The notes beneath the pieces are model-generated. The model saw only the letters and a list, made by a program, of their open reading frames with translations, ran no database searches and was not told where the DNA came from. Source: an uncultured Fidelibacterota bacterium (GTDB lineage Bacteria; Fidelibacterota; UBA8477; JABMPR01). Taken from it: a DNA stretch of 64,000 nucleotides. The DNA lies in assembly GCA_937888365.1 (NCBI GenBank), contig CALBFA010000042.1, forward strand, positions 1-64,000, given 5' to 3'. Position 1 is the stretch's first letter. Each line of letters begins with the position of its first letter. The position numbers were made by a program, and so were the translations under genes. This document shows positions 37,009 to 46,159 of the stretch, piece after piece.

Positions 37009-37947
37009 ATGCAAACAATATTAGGCTCCGGTGGAACTATCGGAAATGAACTCGCAAAAGCGCTGAAAGAATTTACGAGGGATATTCGACTCGTCAGTCG
37101 TCATCCTAAAAAAATAAATGAAACTGACATTCTTATGTCAGCCGATTTGCTGAATATCGACGACGTATTTAAAGCTGTAGAAGGTTCAGACGTTGTTTAT
37201 GTGACAGTTGGTTTTGAATATAACGCAAAAGTATGGGCAAAAAGTTGGCCTCTTCTAATGACGAATGTGATTGAAGCATGTAAAAAATATAAATGCAAAT
37301 TGGTTTTCTTTGATAATATCTATATGTATGATCCAAATTATTTGAATTTTATGACGGAAGAAACACCGATTAATCCATCAAGCAAAAAAGGAATGATAAG
37401 AACACAAATTGCGCAAATGATTTTGGATGAAATTAAAACGGGAGATTTAACCGCTCTCATCGCACGCTCTGCCGATTTCTACGGTCCCTCTATAAAAAAT
37501 ACGAGTATGTTGACAGAAACCGTTTTTACGCCTTTATCCAAAGGGAAAAAAGCCAATTGGATGAGTGCTCTCACGTACAAACATTCATTTACTTACACGC
37601 CAGATGCTGGTAAAGCCACGGCTTTACTCGGGAATACAGACGATGCCTATAGTCAGGTCTGGCATTTACCAACAGCTGCAAATCCATTGACCGGTCAAGA
37701 ATGGATTGAAACCATCGCGAAGGAATTAGGTGTCGCTACAAAAGTGCAAGTAGCTAACAAATTTATGGTGCGGATATTGGGATTATTTATGCCGATAATG
37801 CGAGAATTAGTCGAAATGATGTATCAATATGATAGAGACTATATTTTTGACAGTAGCAAATATGAGAAACGATTTAATATAAATCCTACATCCTATGCTG
37901 ATGGCATCAAAGCGATTATCAAAAAAGATTATTCTTTAAAAAACTAA
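37009..37947 (+). CDS. NAD(P)-dependent epimerase/dehydratase-like protein (atypical SDR)
   Basis: A 312-residue Rossmann-fold protein. The N-terminal dinucleotide motif is GSGGTIG, followed by SRHP and, near residue 65, VYVTVGFEYNAKVW. The YxxxK pair of classical extended SDRs is not obvious (the equivalent region reads NIYMYDPNYL), so it may be an atypical NmrA-like reductase. The Shine-Dalgarno is AAGAGG. It lies 29 bp after the transporter and may be co-transcribed; the substrate is unknown. Confidence 0.7.
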   Translation: MQTILGSGGTIGNELAKALKEFTRDIRLVSRHPKKINETDILMSADLLNIDDVFKAVEGSDVVYVTVGFEYNAKVWAKSWPLLMTNVIEACKKYKCKLVFFDNIYMYDPNYLNFMTEETPINPSSKKGMIRTQIAQMILDEIKTGDLTALIARSADFYGPSIKNTSMLTETVFTPLSKGKKANWMSALTYKHSFTYTPDAGKATALLGNTDDAYSQVWHLPTAANPLTGQEWIETIAKELGVATKVQVANKFMVRILGLFMPIMRELVEMMYQYDRDYIFDSSKYEKRFNINPTSYADGIKAIIKKDYSLKN

Positions 37948-38003
37948 TGACATAGCAGAGAATAAAACTATCATTGCTTCGCAAATGAGAGGAAGGGGAC
38001 ACA

Positions 38004-38363
38004 ATGACTCAACAACAATCAGCACTTAAAATATTTTTCAAACGACTATTTGTAGGACTTGCATTTTTAGTCTTAGCGGCTCACTTCTCTAGAGCGGGCA
38101 ATGGTCTAATGATGTTTTTAACCCTGGCCTTGATGACACTACCGTACTTTAGAAATCCAATTGCCACAAAAATTGCTCAATATGCTCTTTTGCTCGGCGG
38201 TATTGAGTGGTTACGGGCAGGCTATTTTTTAGTGATGGAAAGATTGTCCTTCGGAGGAACCTGGCTAAGACTCGCCTTTATTATGCTTTTTGTCGCCGTT
38301 TTCACAATACTTGCTTCTTTTGCAGTTCCCTCGATTGCTCTTACACGTAAAACCGAAGATTAG
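38004..38363 (+). CDS. Small four-helix membrane protein, unknown function
   Basis: A 119-residue hydrophobic protein with about four predicted membrane segments. I do not recognise the family. The Shine-Dalgarno GGAAGGGG is strong. It sits 21 bp before a rhodanese gene and is likely co-transcribed with it. Confidence 0.65.
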   Translation: MTQQQSALKIFFKRLFVGLAFLVLAAHFSRAGNGLMMFLTLALMTLPYFRNPIATKIAQYALLLGGIEWLRAGYFLVMERLSFGGTWLRLAFIMLFVAVFTILASFAVPSIALTRKTED

Positions 38364-38384
38364 AGTCGTCATTTAGCACCTACG

Positions 38385-38705
38385 ATGCAATCCTGGTCTC
38401 ATATAAATGTCTATCAAATGAATGAAAGAATGAATGATCCGTCTTTAACTATTCTTGATATTCGTGAATCTTTTGAATTGGAATTAGCATCAATTGATTC
38501 AACAGTTCATATACCTATGGGCGATATTCCCAATCAATTGGAAAAATTAGACAAGAGCAAAACCTGGGTGATTATGTGCCACACTGGCGTCCGTTCTCTC
38601 GTTGTGTGTGATTTTTTATCGCAACACGGCTATTCAGTTTTGAATTTTTTAGGCGGGATTCATGCATGGAGTATGCAAATAGACACTTCGATTCCTATTT
38701 ATTAA
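38385..38705 (+). CDS. Rhodanese-domain protein
   Basis: A single-domain rhodanese of 106 residues, similar in size to GlpE/PspE but with no signal peptide. The catalytic Cys65 is in the loop CHTGVRS, and the N-terminal LDIRESFE matches the family. It probably handles sulfane sulfur in the cytoplasm. A bidirectional terminator follows. Confidence 0.88.
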   Translation: MQSWSHINVYQMNERMNDPSLTILDIRESFELELASIDSTVHIPMGDIPNQLEKLDKSKTWVIMCHTGVRSLVVCDFLSQHGYSVLNFLGGIHAWSMQIDTSIPIY

Positions 38706-38734
38706 ATATTGTGTAACGGGAAAATAATAATGAT

Positions 38735-38770
38735 AAAAAGAAGGGGCTGAATTTTCAGCCCCTTCTTTTT
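38735..38770. terminator. Bidirectional rho-independent terminator
   Basis: AAAAAGAAGGGGCTGAA (38735-38751) is fully complementary to the arm at 38754-38770, giving a 17-bp stem with a minimal TT loop (in practice a larger loop). It separates the convergent rhodanese (plus) and superoxide reductase (minus) genes and has A and U tracts on the two sides. Confidence 0.9.
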
Positions 38771-38792
38771 AAAGTAAAAAAGTATTTGTTAA

Positions 38793-39179
38793 TTATTCTG
38801 AAACAGCGACTTCTACGAGCGTTGATTCCCAAAGGCCATGCTTGGTACAATAGGCCATTGCTGTCAATTTTAATTTCTTTTTTGTTGGTACGATTTTGAA
38901 ATCAACTTCAACTTGGCCGCCCATATTACCCAATGTACCTGGAGTGAAATTAGCTTGGCCCAATAAAGTCTCGCCATTCCAGAGTTGAACATAGGCAATG
39001 TAATGATCAAAATCATCAGGGTGGACGTATTCATTTCCAACTTTTACTTTAACCGTAAAAGCTTTGTTCATTGTAGCGGAACTGTCACAATGTACAAAGG
39101 GTGAATGTCTATCGATATAGTCTTTTTTGGCTTCTTTTTCGACGCTTGAAATATCTACATATCTATTTACTGTTGGCAT
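38793..39179 (-). CDS. Superoxide reductase (neelaredoxin type)
   Basis: A 128-residue iron enzyme that reduces superoxide to peroxide, typical of anaerobes. The Fe ligands are visible with exact family spacing: His25 in DRHSPF, His53 and His59 in HPDDFDH, and Cys111 and His114 in CTKH. It lacks the desulforedoxin domain, so it is a one-iron SOR. The usual Glu-Lys before the first His is Asp23-Arg24 here, a change to the residue pair that covers the active site. AAGGAG precedes the start. Confidence 0.9.
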   Translation of the reverse strand: MPTVNRYVDISSVEKEAKKDYIDRHSPFVHCDSSATMNKAFTVKVKVGNEYVHPDDFDHYIAYVQLWNGETLLGQANFTPGTLGNMGGQVEVDFKIVPTKKKLKLTAMAYCTKHGLWESTLVEVAVSE

Positions 39180-39247
39180 TTTAAAACTCCTTTAATTGTT
39201 AAATATCATTTTAAGATAGTAATTATTCCTATTAATAGAAGTGTAAA

Positions 39248-40339
39248 TTATGTATAAATTGAATTTAGTGCTGTAAAAAGAAAATCCATTTCATCCGATG
39301 TACCAATTGTGATGCGGACACATAAGGGTTGATCAAAAGGACCTAGGGGTCGGACAATAACACCAAAATCGAGGAGTTTCATGGCAAATTCCATAGCTTC
39401 ATTTTCTGATTTAAAAACGAGCGTTAAAAAATTAGTCACGGATGGAATGTAGCGAATATTCAAAGCATCCATTTTCTTCATGAGTAAAGATTTGCCTTCG
39501 TTGTTTATTTTTAAGCTTTCGTGCAAATATTCCTCATCGTCTAAAACGGCCAGTGCTGCGGCTGTTGCGGGCACTGATACTTCGAAGGGTAACTTTACTT
39601 TTAGAAGGTTCGAAATAAGCAAATCATGGGCAAAACCATATCCAACACGTAATCCTGCTAAACCGTAAACTTTAGAGAAAGTTCGCAATGTTATAACATT
39701 ATCATAGCGATAGTGCATGGAGTCGGGATAATCAGGCGTGTTTTGAGCATATTCGAAATAGGCTTCATCTAAAATAATTAAAACACGCGAAGGCACATGT
39801 TTCATGAAGGCATCAAATTCAGCCTTTGTAACGTAAGTTCCCGTTGGATTATCAGGATTCGCGATATATATCAGTTTTGTATAATCATTAATTTTTTTGG
39901 CCATTCCCTCAAGGTCGTAATGGAAATTTTTCATGGGAACCCAATAAACCGTATTTCCCGAGGCTTGTGCGAGAACTCTAAATCCTATAAATGAGCCTTT
40001 CGCAGAAATGATTTCATCATCATCAAGAAGAAAAGTCCGCATAATAGTTGACATGATGCCTTCTGAACCAGCGCCCAAGATGACATTATTGACGTGCAAT
40101 TTAAAGATTTGCGTCAGTCGTAAACGAAGCGCAAATCCTGCTGGATCGGGATATCGTGATGCATGCTCCAAACTATTTATAGCTGCATCACGCGCTTCTT
40201 TTGATAGACCTAAGGGGTTTTCATTAGAGGCCAATTTTACAATGCGATCAAGATTCTTTTCCCGCCTAACTTCCTCAATGGGTTTCCCTGCCTTATAGGC
40301 TTGTAATTCGTGAATATTTCGAGGGACGAGAGGCATCAT
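39248..40339 (-). CDS. hisC: Histidinol-phosphate aminotransferase family protein
   Basis: A PLP-dependent class I/II aminotransferase of 363 residues. Motifs are KLASNENPLG near the N-terminus, ANPDNPTGTYV, LDEAYFEY, and the PLP-lysine loop TFSKVYGLAGLRVGYG. C-terminal Arg residues in RPLGPFDQPLCVRI fit substrate phosphate or carboxylate binding. No other his genes are nearby, so a role on aromatic amino acids is possible. It overlaps the upstream gamma-lyase gene by one base. Confidence 0.85.
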   Translation of the reverse strand: MMPLVPRNIHELQAYKAGKPIEEVRREKNLDRIVKLASNENPLGLSKEARDAAINSLEHASRYPDPAGFALRLRLTQIFKLHVNNVILGAGSEGIMSTIMRTFLLDDDEIISAKGSFIGFRVLAQASGNTVYWVPMKNFHYDLEGMAKKINDYTKLIYIANPDNPTGTYVTKAEFDAFMKHVPSRVLIILDEAYFEYAQNTPDYPDSMHYRYDNVITLRTFSKVYGLAGLRVGYGFAHDLLISNLLKVKLPFEVSVPATAAALAVLDDEEYLHESLKINNEGKSLLMKKMDALNIRYIPSVTNFLTLVFKSENEAMEFAMKLLDFGVIVRPLGPFDQPLCVRITIGTSDEMDFLFTALNSIYT

Positions 40340-41577
40340 TACACCTTTGCGAGTGCTTGATCAAAATCTGCTATGAGGTCTTCTATATTTTCGAGCCCTA
40401 CAGACAGACGAACAAGTCCATCTGTGATACCTGCTTTTTCACGATGCTCTTTCGGAATGTTGCTATGTGTCAACGACGCAGGATGTTGAATAAGCGTGTC
40501 AATCGCTCCTAAACTCACGGCAAGGGTCATTAATTTCACACTATCCATTAATATAGCGCCGGCTTTTAGCCCGCCTTTGAGTTCGAAAGAAATCATTCCG
40601 CCGTATCGACTCATTTGCTTCTTCGCAATTTCATAATTGGGATGATTTTTGAGCCCTGGAAAAAGAACGAGGCCGACTTTTGGATGGTTCAATAAATAAT
40701 CGACTAAAACTTCAGTATTGTCGCAATGTTTGTCCATACGCAAGGGAAGGGTTTTAACGCCCATATTGATGAGCCAACTGTCCATTGGCCCAGGATTGCC
40801 ACCAATGTGATGTCTATTTTCAATGATTTCAGTATACATTATTTCTGAATGAGGCGATACCACCATGCCGCCAACAGACGTTCCGTGGCCACCAATATAT
40901 TTGGTCATGGAATGAATGACGTAATCAGCGCCTAATTCAAGAGGTCGCTGCAAATAAGGCGTCGCAAATGTATTATCGACGATTAAAACCATGTTATGGT
41001 CATGGGCCAATTTCGCGATGGCTTCAATATCAACAATTGTCAGCATAGGATTTCCAGGCGTTTCGATATAGATAAGTTTTGCTTTAGGATTGTCTTGGAC
41101 GGCTTTTTCGAAAGATGCGACATCGCCATCATTTACCCAAATGGCCGTAAGCTTATATTTAGTAAACGTATTATTAAATAAATCAATGGTGCCACCATAA
41201 AGGGATGTCTGCGCAATAAAAGTATCGCCGGGTTCAAGGAGTCCCATAAGCGTTGATGAGATAGCAGCCATCCCGCTGGAAAATGAAAGACCTACAACTT
41301 GGAAATCCTTATCACCTTCAGCATGCCTTTTTTCGGTGATGCCAGATCCCTCTAATGCTGCAATTTTATTTTCTAAAACCGTCATGTTGGGGTTGCCAAC
41401 GCGCGAATAGATATATCCGAATTCCTCGCCTTTAAATACTTTTCCACCATTCTCAATATTAGGAAAAGAGTATGTAGAAGATTGGAAGATTGGATTGACA
41501 TGTGCATATTCAGAGCCTGGATGGCATTCTCCTGCGTGAATTGATAAGGTGTTGAATCCTGCTTTTGTATGACTCAT
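40339..41577 (-). CDS. Cys/Met metabolism PLP enzyme (methionine gamma-lyase or cystathionine gamma-lyase/synthase type)
   Basis: A fold-type I PLP enzyme of 412 residues. It has the family start (HAGECHPG...VNPIFQSSTY), YSRVGNPN, SSGMAA, VDNTFATPYLQRPLELGADYVIHS and the PLP lysine in SMTKYIGGHG. GGNPGPMDSWLINMGVKTLPLRM favours the methionine gamma-lyase/cystathionine lyase branch. The active-site Cys of classical methionine gamma-lyase (YGCT) is Gly here (YGGT), so substrate choice is open. An Lrp regulator gene lies 3 bp upstream, which suggests amino-acid control. Confidence 0.85.
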   Translation of the reverse strand: MSHTKAGFNTLSIHAGECHPGSEYAHVNPIFQSSTYSFPNIENGGKVFKGEEFGYIYSRVGNPNMTVLENKIAALEGSGITEKRHAEGDKDFQVVGLSFSSGMAAISSTLMGLLEPGDTFIAQTSLYGGTIDLFNNTFTKYKLTAIWVNDGDVASFEKAVQDNPKAKLIYIETPGNPMLTIVDIEAIAKLAHDHNMVLIVDNTFATPYLQRPLELGADYVIHSMTKYIGGHGTSVGGMVVSPHSEIMYTEIIENRHHIGGNPGPMDSWLINMGVKTLPLRMDKHCDNTEVLVDYLLNHPKVGLVLFPGLKNHPNYEIAKKQMSRYGGMISFELKGGLKAGAILMDSVKLMTLAVSLGAIDTLIQHPASLTHSNIPKEHREKAGITDGLVRLSVGLENIEDLIADFDQALAKV

Positions 41578-41580
41578 TGA

Positions 41581-42051
41581 TTAATCCTTTCGGGAAATGG
41601 GCAATTTTGAATTGTTTTTAATAGTAGACATGACAACCATTGTTTCCAAATATTGCACATCCGGCAATTCAGTTAAAGTATGCAAAATAAAATGTTCATA
41701 GGCTTGGATGTCTTTGACACCAACTTTGAGCAAAAAATCCGCATGTCCTGTTGTGTGATAGCATTCTAGAATGGCATCAACGTCTTTGACATTGTCCATA
41801 AAATTTTCGACACTGGCTTTTCCATGACGTGCGAGTGTGACTTGAACAAATGTAAAAATTCCGATACCAACAGAAGCGGGATCAACAAGCGTGGCATATT
41901 TTTTAATAACACCATTCTGTTCAAGCTTTTTAACGCGTTCTAAAGTAGGAGATGCAGAGATTCCCAGTTTTTGAGCAAGCTCCCTATTGGTGATGCGACC
42001 ATTGTCTTGGAGTTCGTTTAAGATTTGTATATCGAGATCATCAATTTTCAT
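41581..42051 (-). CDS. Lrp/AsnC-family transcriptional regulator
   Basis: A 156-residue regulator with an N-terminal winged helix-turn-helix (LDIQILNELQDNGRITNRELAQKLGIS; TLERVKKLEQNGVIKKY) and a C-terminal RAM ligand domain (about 70-145, with VKDVDAILECYHTTGHADFLLKV). It sits at the head of a three-gene minus-strand operon with the gamma-lyase and aminotransferase, and probably senses an amino acid and controls it. Confidence 0.92.
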   Translation of the reverse strand: MKIDDLDIQILNELQDNGRITNRELAQKLGISASPTLERVKKLEQNGVIKKYATLVDPASVGIGIFTFVQVTLARHGKASVENFMDNVKDVDAILECYHTTGHADFLLKVGVKDIQAYEHFILHTLTELPDVQYLETMVVMSTIKNNSKLPISRKD

Positions 42052-42206
42052 ACATTCTGCCTTCTCTAGATTTTGCGGTATAATCTATGGAAATATACCT
42101 CAAATACCATAAATAATAGAAGAAGTACTGTTTTTTTGAAAGCTATAATAGCTAGCATTAAATAATTGTTTAAATAGATTATCTACGAAAAAATTAAGGT
42201 AAAAAC

Positions 42207-42989
42207 ATGCGATTGTTAAAAGTATTTCTATTGGGTATTGTTTTAGTTGGTTTGGAAGGGTGTTATACCTATCAATTAGTTTTACCGTTATCGACAAATA
42301 CGGGTCGCAATATTATAGCGGGGCGAAAGAAAAACTCAATTGAATTAGGTGTTGCGGCGCAAAGAATGGTTCCTGTTTTAAAAAATGACAAAATATTTTT
42401 CCCTTTTGCTGACACAACACAGAGTGTTAACAATGATTTTGATGGTTTTTCATCGGTTTTTGTGAATTATCAGCTTAACCCTAACTTTAATATGGGTCTT
42501 GAATATTTCAGCGGTGATAGCCACATAGACGAAGTAAATAATAATAATGGAAGGGAGTTTGGATATATTGACTTTTCGCTGCTCTATTTAACAGAACCTA
42601 AACCAGAAATGCCGTTCTCATTTGGAATACTTGTCAAGCAATCTTTGAGTAAAACTAAGATTTATGAGAAATATGAAGACATCAATTACTATGGCACAGG
42701 ACGTGGAAACTCAACTACTTTTTTCACTTTTATATCAACGCCGTCACTTACAGTATTCAAACCAATACAAGTGCAAGGCCAATTTGGTTATCTAATGGCA
42801 AATAGTATGACTTCTGTAAATCTTATGAATAATCAAATCCAATACGATATTACTGAAGCTCATTCTGGAGGAAAAGTTAAAGGAAGTCTATCACTCAAAG
42901 ATATAATGAGCGTTAGCTGGGAAGGTTTTATCCAAAATAATGGCGAGATTTATGTTGGGTTAAATGCTACTCTTGTTTTAAACTTATAA
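42207..42989 (+). CDS. Lipoprotein, unknown function (tandem copy 1)
   Basis: A 260-residue lipoprotein: hydrophobic signal ending GLEGC, so Cys19 is lipidated. The mature part is beta-rich with alternating aromatic strands, perhaps a small outer-membrane barrel or surface protein. I do not recognise the family. AAGG precedes the ATG. It is a close paralogue of the next gene, with an 82-bp stretch identical at DNA level. Confidence 0.65.
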   Translation: MRLLKVFLLGIVLVGLEGCYTYQLVLPLSTNTGRNIIAGRKKNSIELGVAAQRMVPVLKNDKIFFPFADTTQSVNNDFDGFSSVFVNYQLNPNFNMGLEYFSGDSHIDEVNNNNGREFGYIDFSLLYLTEPKPEMPFSFGILVKQSLSKTKIYEKYEDINYYGTGRGNSTTFFTFISTPSLTVFKPIQVQGQFGYLMANSMTSVNLMNNQIQYDITEAHSGGKVKGSLSLKDIMSVSWEGFIQNNGEIYVGLNATLVLNL

Positions 42990-43023
42990 GCTGAATTTAT
43001 TATTAAAAATTTTGAGGAAAAAT

Positions 43024-43830
43024 ATGCGATTATTAAAAATATTATTATTGGGTATCGTTTTAGGTGGTTTGGAAGGGTGTTATACCTATCAATTAGTTTT
43101 ACCGTTATCGACAAATACGGGTCGCAATATTATAGCGGGGCGAAAGCAAAACTCAATTGAATTGGGTGGTATGGTACAAGAAGCAGTTCCTGTTCTAAAA
43201 AAAGACAAAATATTTTTCCCTTTTGCTGACACAACACGTGGTGTTAACAATGATTTTGAAGGTTGGATATCATTTTTTGTCAACTATCAACTTAACACGA
43301 ACCTTAATTTAGGTTTTGAAAATCATAATTATTTTGGAAGATTTAATCTCCCCCCTGATTCCAAAATAGACGAATTAAATAATGATGAGGGAGGGGAATT
43401 TGGATATATTGACTTTTCGGTGCTCTATTTAACAGAGTCTCGACCAGGAATACCACTCTTATTCGGACTACTTGTCAAGCAATCTTTGAGTAAAACCAAG
43501 ATTTATGAGAAATATGAAGACTATAATTACTATAGCACAGGACGTGGAAACTCAACGACTCTTTTCCCCTTTATATCAACACCGCCAATTATAATATTCA
43601 AACCAATACGGGTGCAAGCCCAATTTGGTTATCTAATGGCAAATAGTATGACTTCTGTCAATCTTATAAATAATCAAATCCAATACGATATTAATGAAAT
43701 TACCTCTGGAGTTAAAATTAAAGGAAGTCTATCACTCAAAGATATCATTAGCGTTAGCTACGAAAGTTTTTTCCAAGATAATGGTGAGAGCTATGTTGCG
43801 TATAATGCGACTCTTGTTTTAAACTTATAG
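43024..43830 (+). CDS. Lipoprotein, unknown function (tandem copy 2)
   Basis: A 268-residue paralogue of the preceding lipoprotein, with the same GLEGC lipobox and alignable over its whole length. The main length difference is an insertion near residue 105 (HNYFGRFNLPPDSK). The start ATG 43024 has GAGGA at 43013-43017; an in-frame TTG at 43012 would add four residues. Most conserved blocks are KIFFPFADTT, GYIDFS and LVKQSLSKTKIYEKYED. It arose by tandem duplication; function unknown. Confidence 0.65.
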   Translation: MRLLKILLLGIVLGGLEGCYTYQLVLPLSTNTGRNIIAGRKQNSIELGGMVQEAVPVLKKDKIFFPFADTTRGVNNDFEGWISFFVNYQLNTNLNLGFENHNYFGRFNLPPDSKIDELNNDEGGEFGYIDFSVLYLTESRPGIPLLFGLLVKQSLSKTKIYEKYEDYNYYSTGRGNSTTLFPFISTPPIIIFKPIRVQAQFGYLMANSMTSVNLINNQIQYDINEITSGVKIKGSLSLKDIISVSYESFFQDNGESYVAYNATLVLNL

Positions 43831-43897
43831 ATTTATTTATCCCTTGCTCTCCCAAGGTATTTGTTGAAATTCTTTCCTATATGGGAGTTATAAATTC

Positions 43898-44698
43898 ATG
43901 AAATATAAAAGTATCGTAATAACAGGGGCCAGTACCGGGTTGGGTCGTCAATTAGCATTGGAGTTTGCAAAAACAGGCGGGACTTTACATCTTATCGCAC
44001 GTTCCAAAGATGCCTTAAATCAACTGGTTTCAGAAATCGAGAATCAAGGCGGCAAGGCCTTCGCGTATCCAATAGACATTACACAGACGGATGAATTCGT
44101 CGCCCTTCTTAAAAGCATTGATGAGAAAGATCCCGTCGATTTGGCTATTGCCAATGCAGGCTGGGCAGGGAAATTATCCTATCCATCCGAAACAAATATT
44201 GATGTCGCCAAGACGATAGCGGATTTAAATTTTAAAGCCGCTATCATTACACTCGAGACATTGGCTAAGGGAATGGTTGAACGGAAACGCGGTCATCTTG
44301 TGGGTGTTTCAAGTGTTGCTGGCTTTAGAGGATTGCCTGGGAGCGCCATTTATAGCGCTTCAAAAGCGGGCTTTACGACCTATTTAGAAGCCTTGCGTTT
44401 CTCCACAAAACCTCGCCGCGTCTATGTAACAGACATTCGTCCCGGATTTGTTTATACGCCACTCACGGCTAAAAATAACCATCCCATGCCTTTCATAATT
44501 TCTGTTCAATATGCGGGTCATCTCATGTTTAATGCCATAATTCAACGAAAAAGACGCTTCACCTTCCCATGGCAAATGGCTATTGTCGGCGCGATTATGC
44601 GAAATTTACCCTATTTTGTTTGGGATTGGGTCGGCGAACAATTCAGAGAACGAGCCGTATCAGGCATCAAAGGGAAGCCGACATCTCCAAAAACTTAA
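43898..44698 (+). CDS. Short-chain dehydrogenase/reductase
   Basis: A classical SDR of 266 residues: TGASTGLG cofactor motif, Asp in YPIDIT, ANAG near residue 85, catalytic Ser in GVSSVAG and YSASK. The extended C-terminal region (about 200-260) is hydrophobic and basic (MRNLPYFVWDWVGEQF), suggesting membrane association. Substrate unknown. Confidence 0.88.
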   Translation: MKYKSIVITGASTGLGRQLALEFAKTGGTLHLIARSKDALNQLVSEIENQGGKAFAYPIDITQTDEFVALLKSIDEKDPVDLAIANAGWAGKLSYPSETNIDVAKTIADLNFKAAIITLETLAKGMVERKRGHLVGVSSVAGFRGLPGSAIYSASKAGFTTYLEALRFSTKPRRVYVTDIRPGFVYTPLTAKNNHPMPFIISVQYAGHLMFNAIIQRKRRFTFPWQMAIVGAIMRNLPYFVWDWVGEQFRERAVSGIKGKPTSPKT

Positions 44699-44765
44699 TT
44701 ATTCGAACTATTATTTTCATCGAAGCACCCTTATAAATTTTATTCGTTCCGTGTGAAATAGGTAA

Positions 44766-46121
44766 ATGAAAAAACTCGATAGTTACATATTTAAAGCGCT
44801 TCTGGTTCCATTTTCCTATTCGCTTTTTACGCTGATTGTCATTTTTGTCGTCAATTTTCTTATTAAAACCATGGATCGCTTCCTGGGCAAAGGCTTAAGC
44901 ATTTGGGTCATTCTTGAGCTAATCGTCTTAAATTTGGCGTGGATGTTAGCTTTAGCATTGCCCATGTCTGTCCTCATTGCAGTTTTATTGTCCTATGGTC
45001 GGATGGCTTCTGACCATGAAATTACGGCCATGCGATCCAGCGGAATTTCCATGCCACGCATTATGCTCCCTGCATTGGTATTTGCAGGAATGATTGCGTC
45101 TTTTACGATTTACTTTAACAACGAAATTCTCCCTGATGTCAATCATAAGGCTCGATTACTTGGCTCATCGATTTATCGCAAGCGACCCGATTTAGACATC
45201 ACACCTGGTTATTTTATAAGCGATTTGCCCGAATATAATCTCCGTGTGGATGAAGTAAGCGAAACAGGATTAAAGAAAGTCGTCATTTTTTCTAAAAATT
45301 CGAAAGATCGACAAATCGCCATTTTTGCGGAAGAGGGCAATCTTAAAGTTGACGGAAGCCAAATTCTTATAACGCTCTATAATGGCGAGAAACATAGTAT
45401 AGAATTTTCCAAATCTGGCGATTACCAGCGGGAATTTTTTGACTCAACGCGCATTGCTATGACAGTTGATAATCTGGAATTAAAGCGCCGCGATTCTGCC
45501 ACGCGAGGTGACCGCGAAATGTCAAGCGCGATGATGTTTGAAAAAATTAAAGAAACAGAGAAAAAGCTTGCAGGTATTAGATCACGAATGGAAAAAATAT
45601 ATTGGGAAAGTCCCATATTTAAAGGTGATTCGTTGCAAAATCTCTCGGCTTTATTAGACACTGTTACCCGATTTACAGCAAAAGACAAAGTCCCCCAAGG
45701 CTTCGACTGGAAGGGCTGGAATCGAACCATTGATAAGCTGGATTCTCAAGAAAGACTGACGATTTCCTATCGAAAACAAATTAATAAATATGGTGTCGAG
45801 ATTCACAAGAAATACGCCATGCCCATTGCATGTTTTGTGTTTGTCATCATGGGCGTACCTTTAGGTATCATGACGCGTAAAAACTCGGGATCGATTGGTG
45901 TTGCTATCGGTATGTTTTTTATTTATTGGGCGTCTCTTATCGCCGGTGAAGAATTAGCGGATCGCTTATTAATGACGCCCATCATGGCCATGTGGATGCC
46001 GAACCTTGTCTTTGGTCTTATCGGTGTTTGGATTTCGTATCACGCCAGTCGCGAACGTCGCGTTTGGTCGTTTAAAAACTTTATTTCACGCTTTAAAAAG
46101 AATAACTCCGTCGAAGGTTAA
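44766..46121 (+). CDS. LPS export permease, LptF/LptG family
   Basis: A 451-residue YjgP/YjgQ-family permease of the Lpt ABC transporter that extracts LPS from the inner membrane. Three N-terminal helices (with MDRFLGKGLS between the first two), a periplasmic beta-jellyroll region (about 130-350) and three C-terminal helices (KKYAMPIACFVFVIMGVPLGI...) match the family. A charged coiled segment (about 255-330) enlarges the periplasmic part. LptF and LptG usually form a pair; only one is present here. Confidence 0.85.
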   Translation: MKKLDSYIFKALLVPFSYSLFTLIVIFVVNFLIKTMDRFLGKGLSIWVILELIVLNLAWMLALALPMSVLIAVLLSYGRMASDHEITAMRSSGISMPRIMLPALVFAGMIASFTIYFNNEILPDVNHKARLLGSSIYRKRPDLDITPGYFISDLPEYNLRVDEVSETGLKKVVIFSKNSKDRQIAIFAEEGNLKVDGSQILITLYNGEKHSIEFSKSGDYQREFFDSTRIAMTVDNLELKRRDSATRGDREMSSAMMFEKIKETEKKLAGIRSRMEKIYWESPIFKGDSLQNLSALLDTVTRFTAKDKVPQGFDWKGWNRTIDKLDSQERLTISYRKQINKYGVEIHKKYAMPIACFVFVIMGVPLGIMTRKNSGSIGVAIGMFFIYWASLIAGEELADRLLMTPIMAMWMPNLVFGLIGVWISYHASRERRVWSFKNFISRFKKNNSVEG

Positions 46122-46159
46122 ACAAAAACTCACTTTTTATCGAGTAGAAAATTATTGCG

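Noticed and set aside
39229-39238. Palindrome CTATTAATAG upstream of the superoxide reductase as a PerR-type operator
   Set aside because: It is only 10 bp, AT-only in its core, and does not match a known oxidative-stress box.
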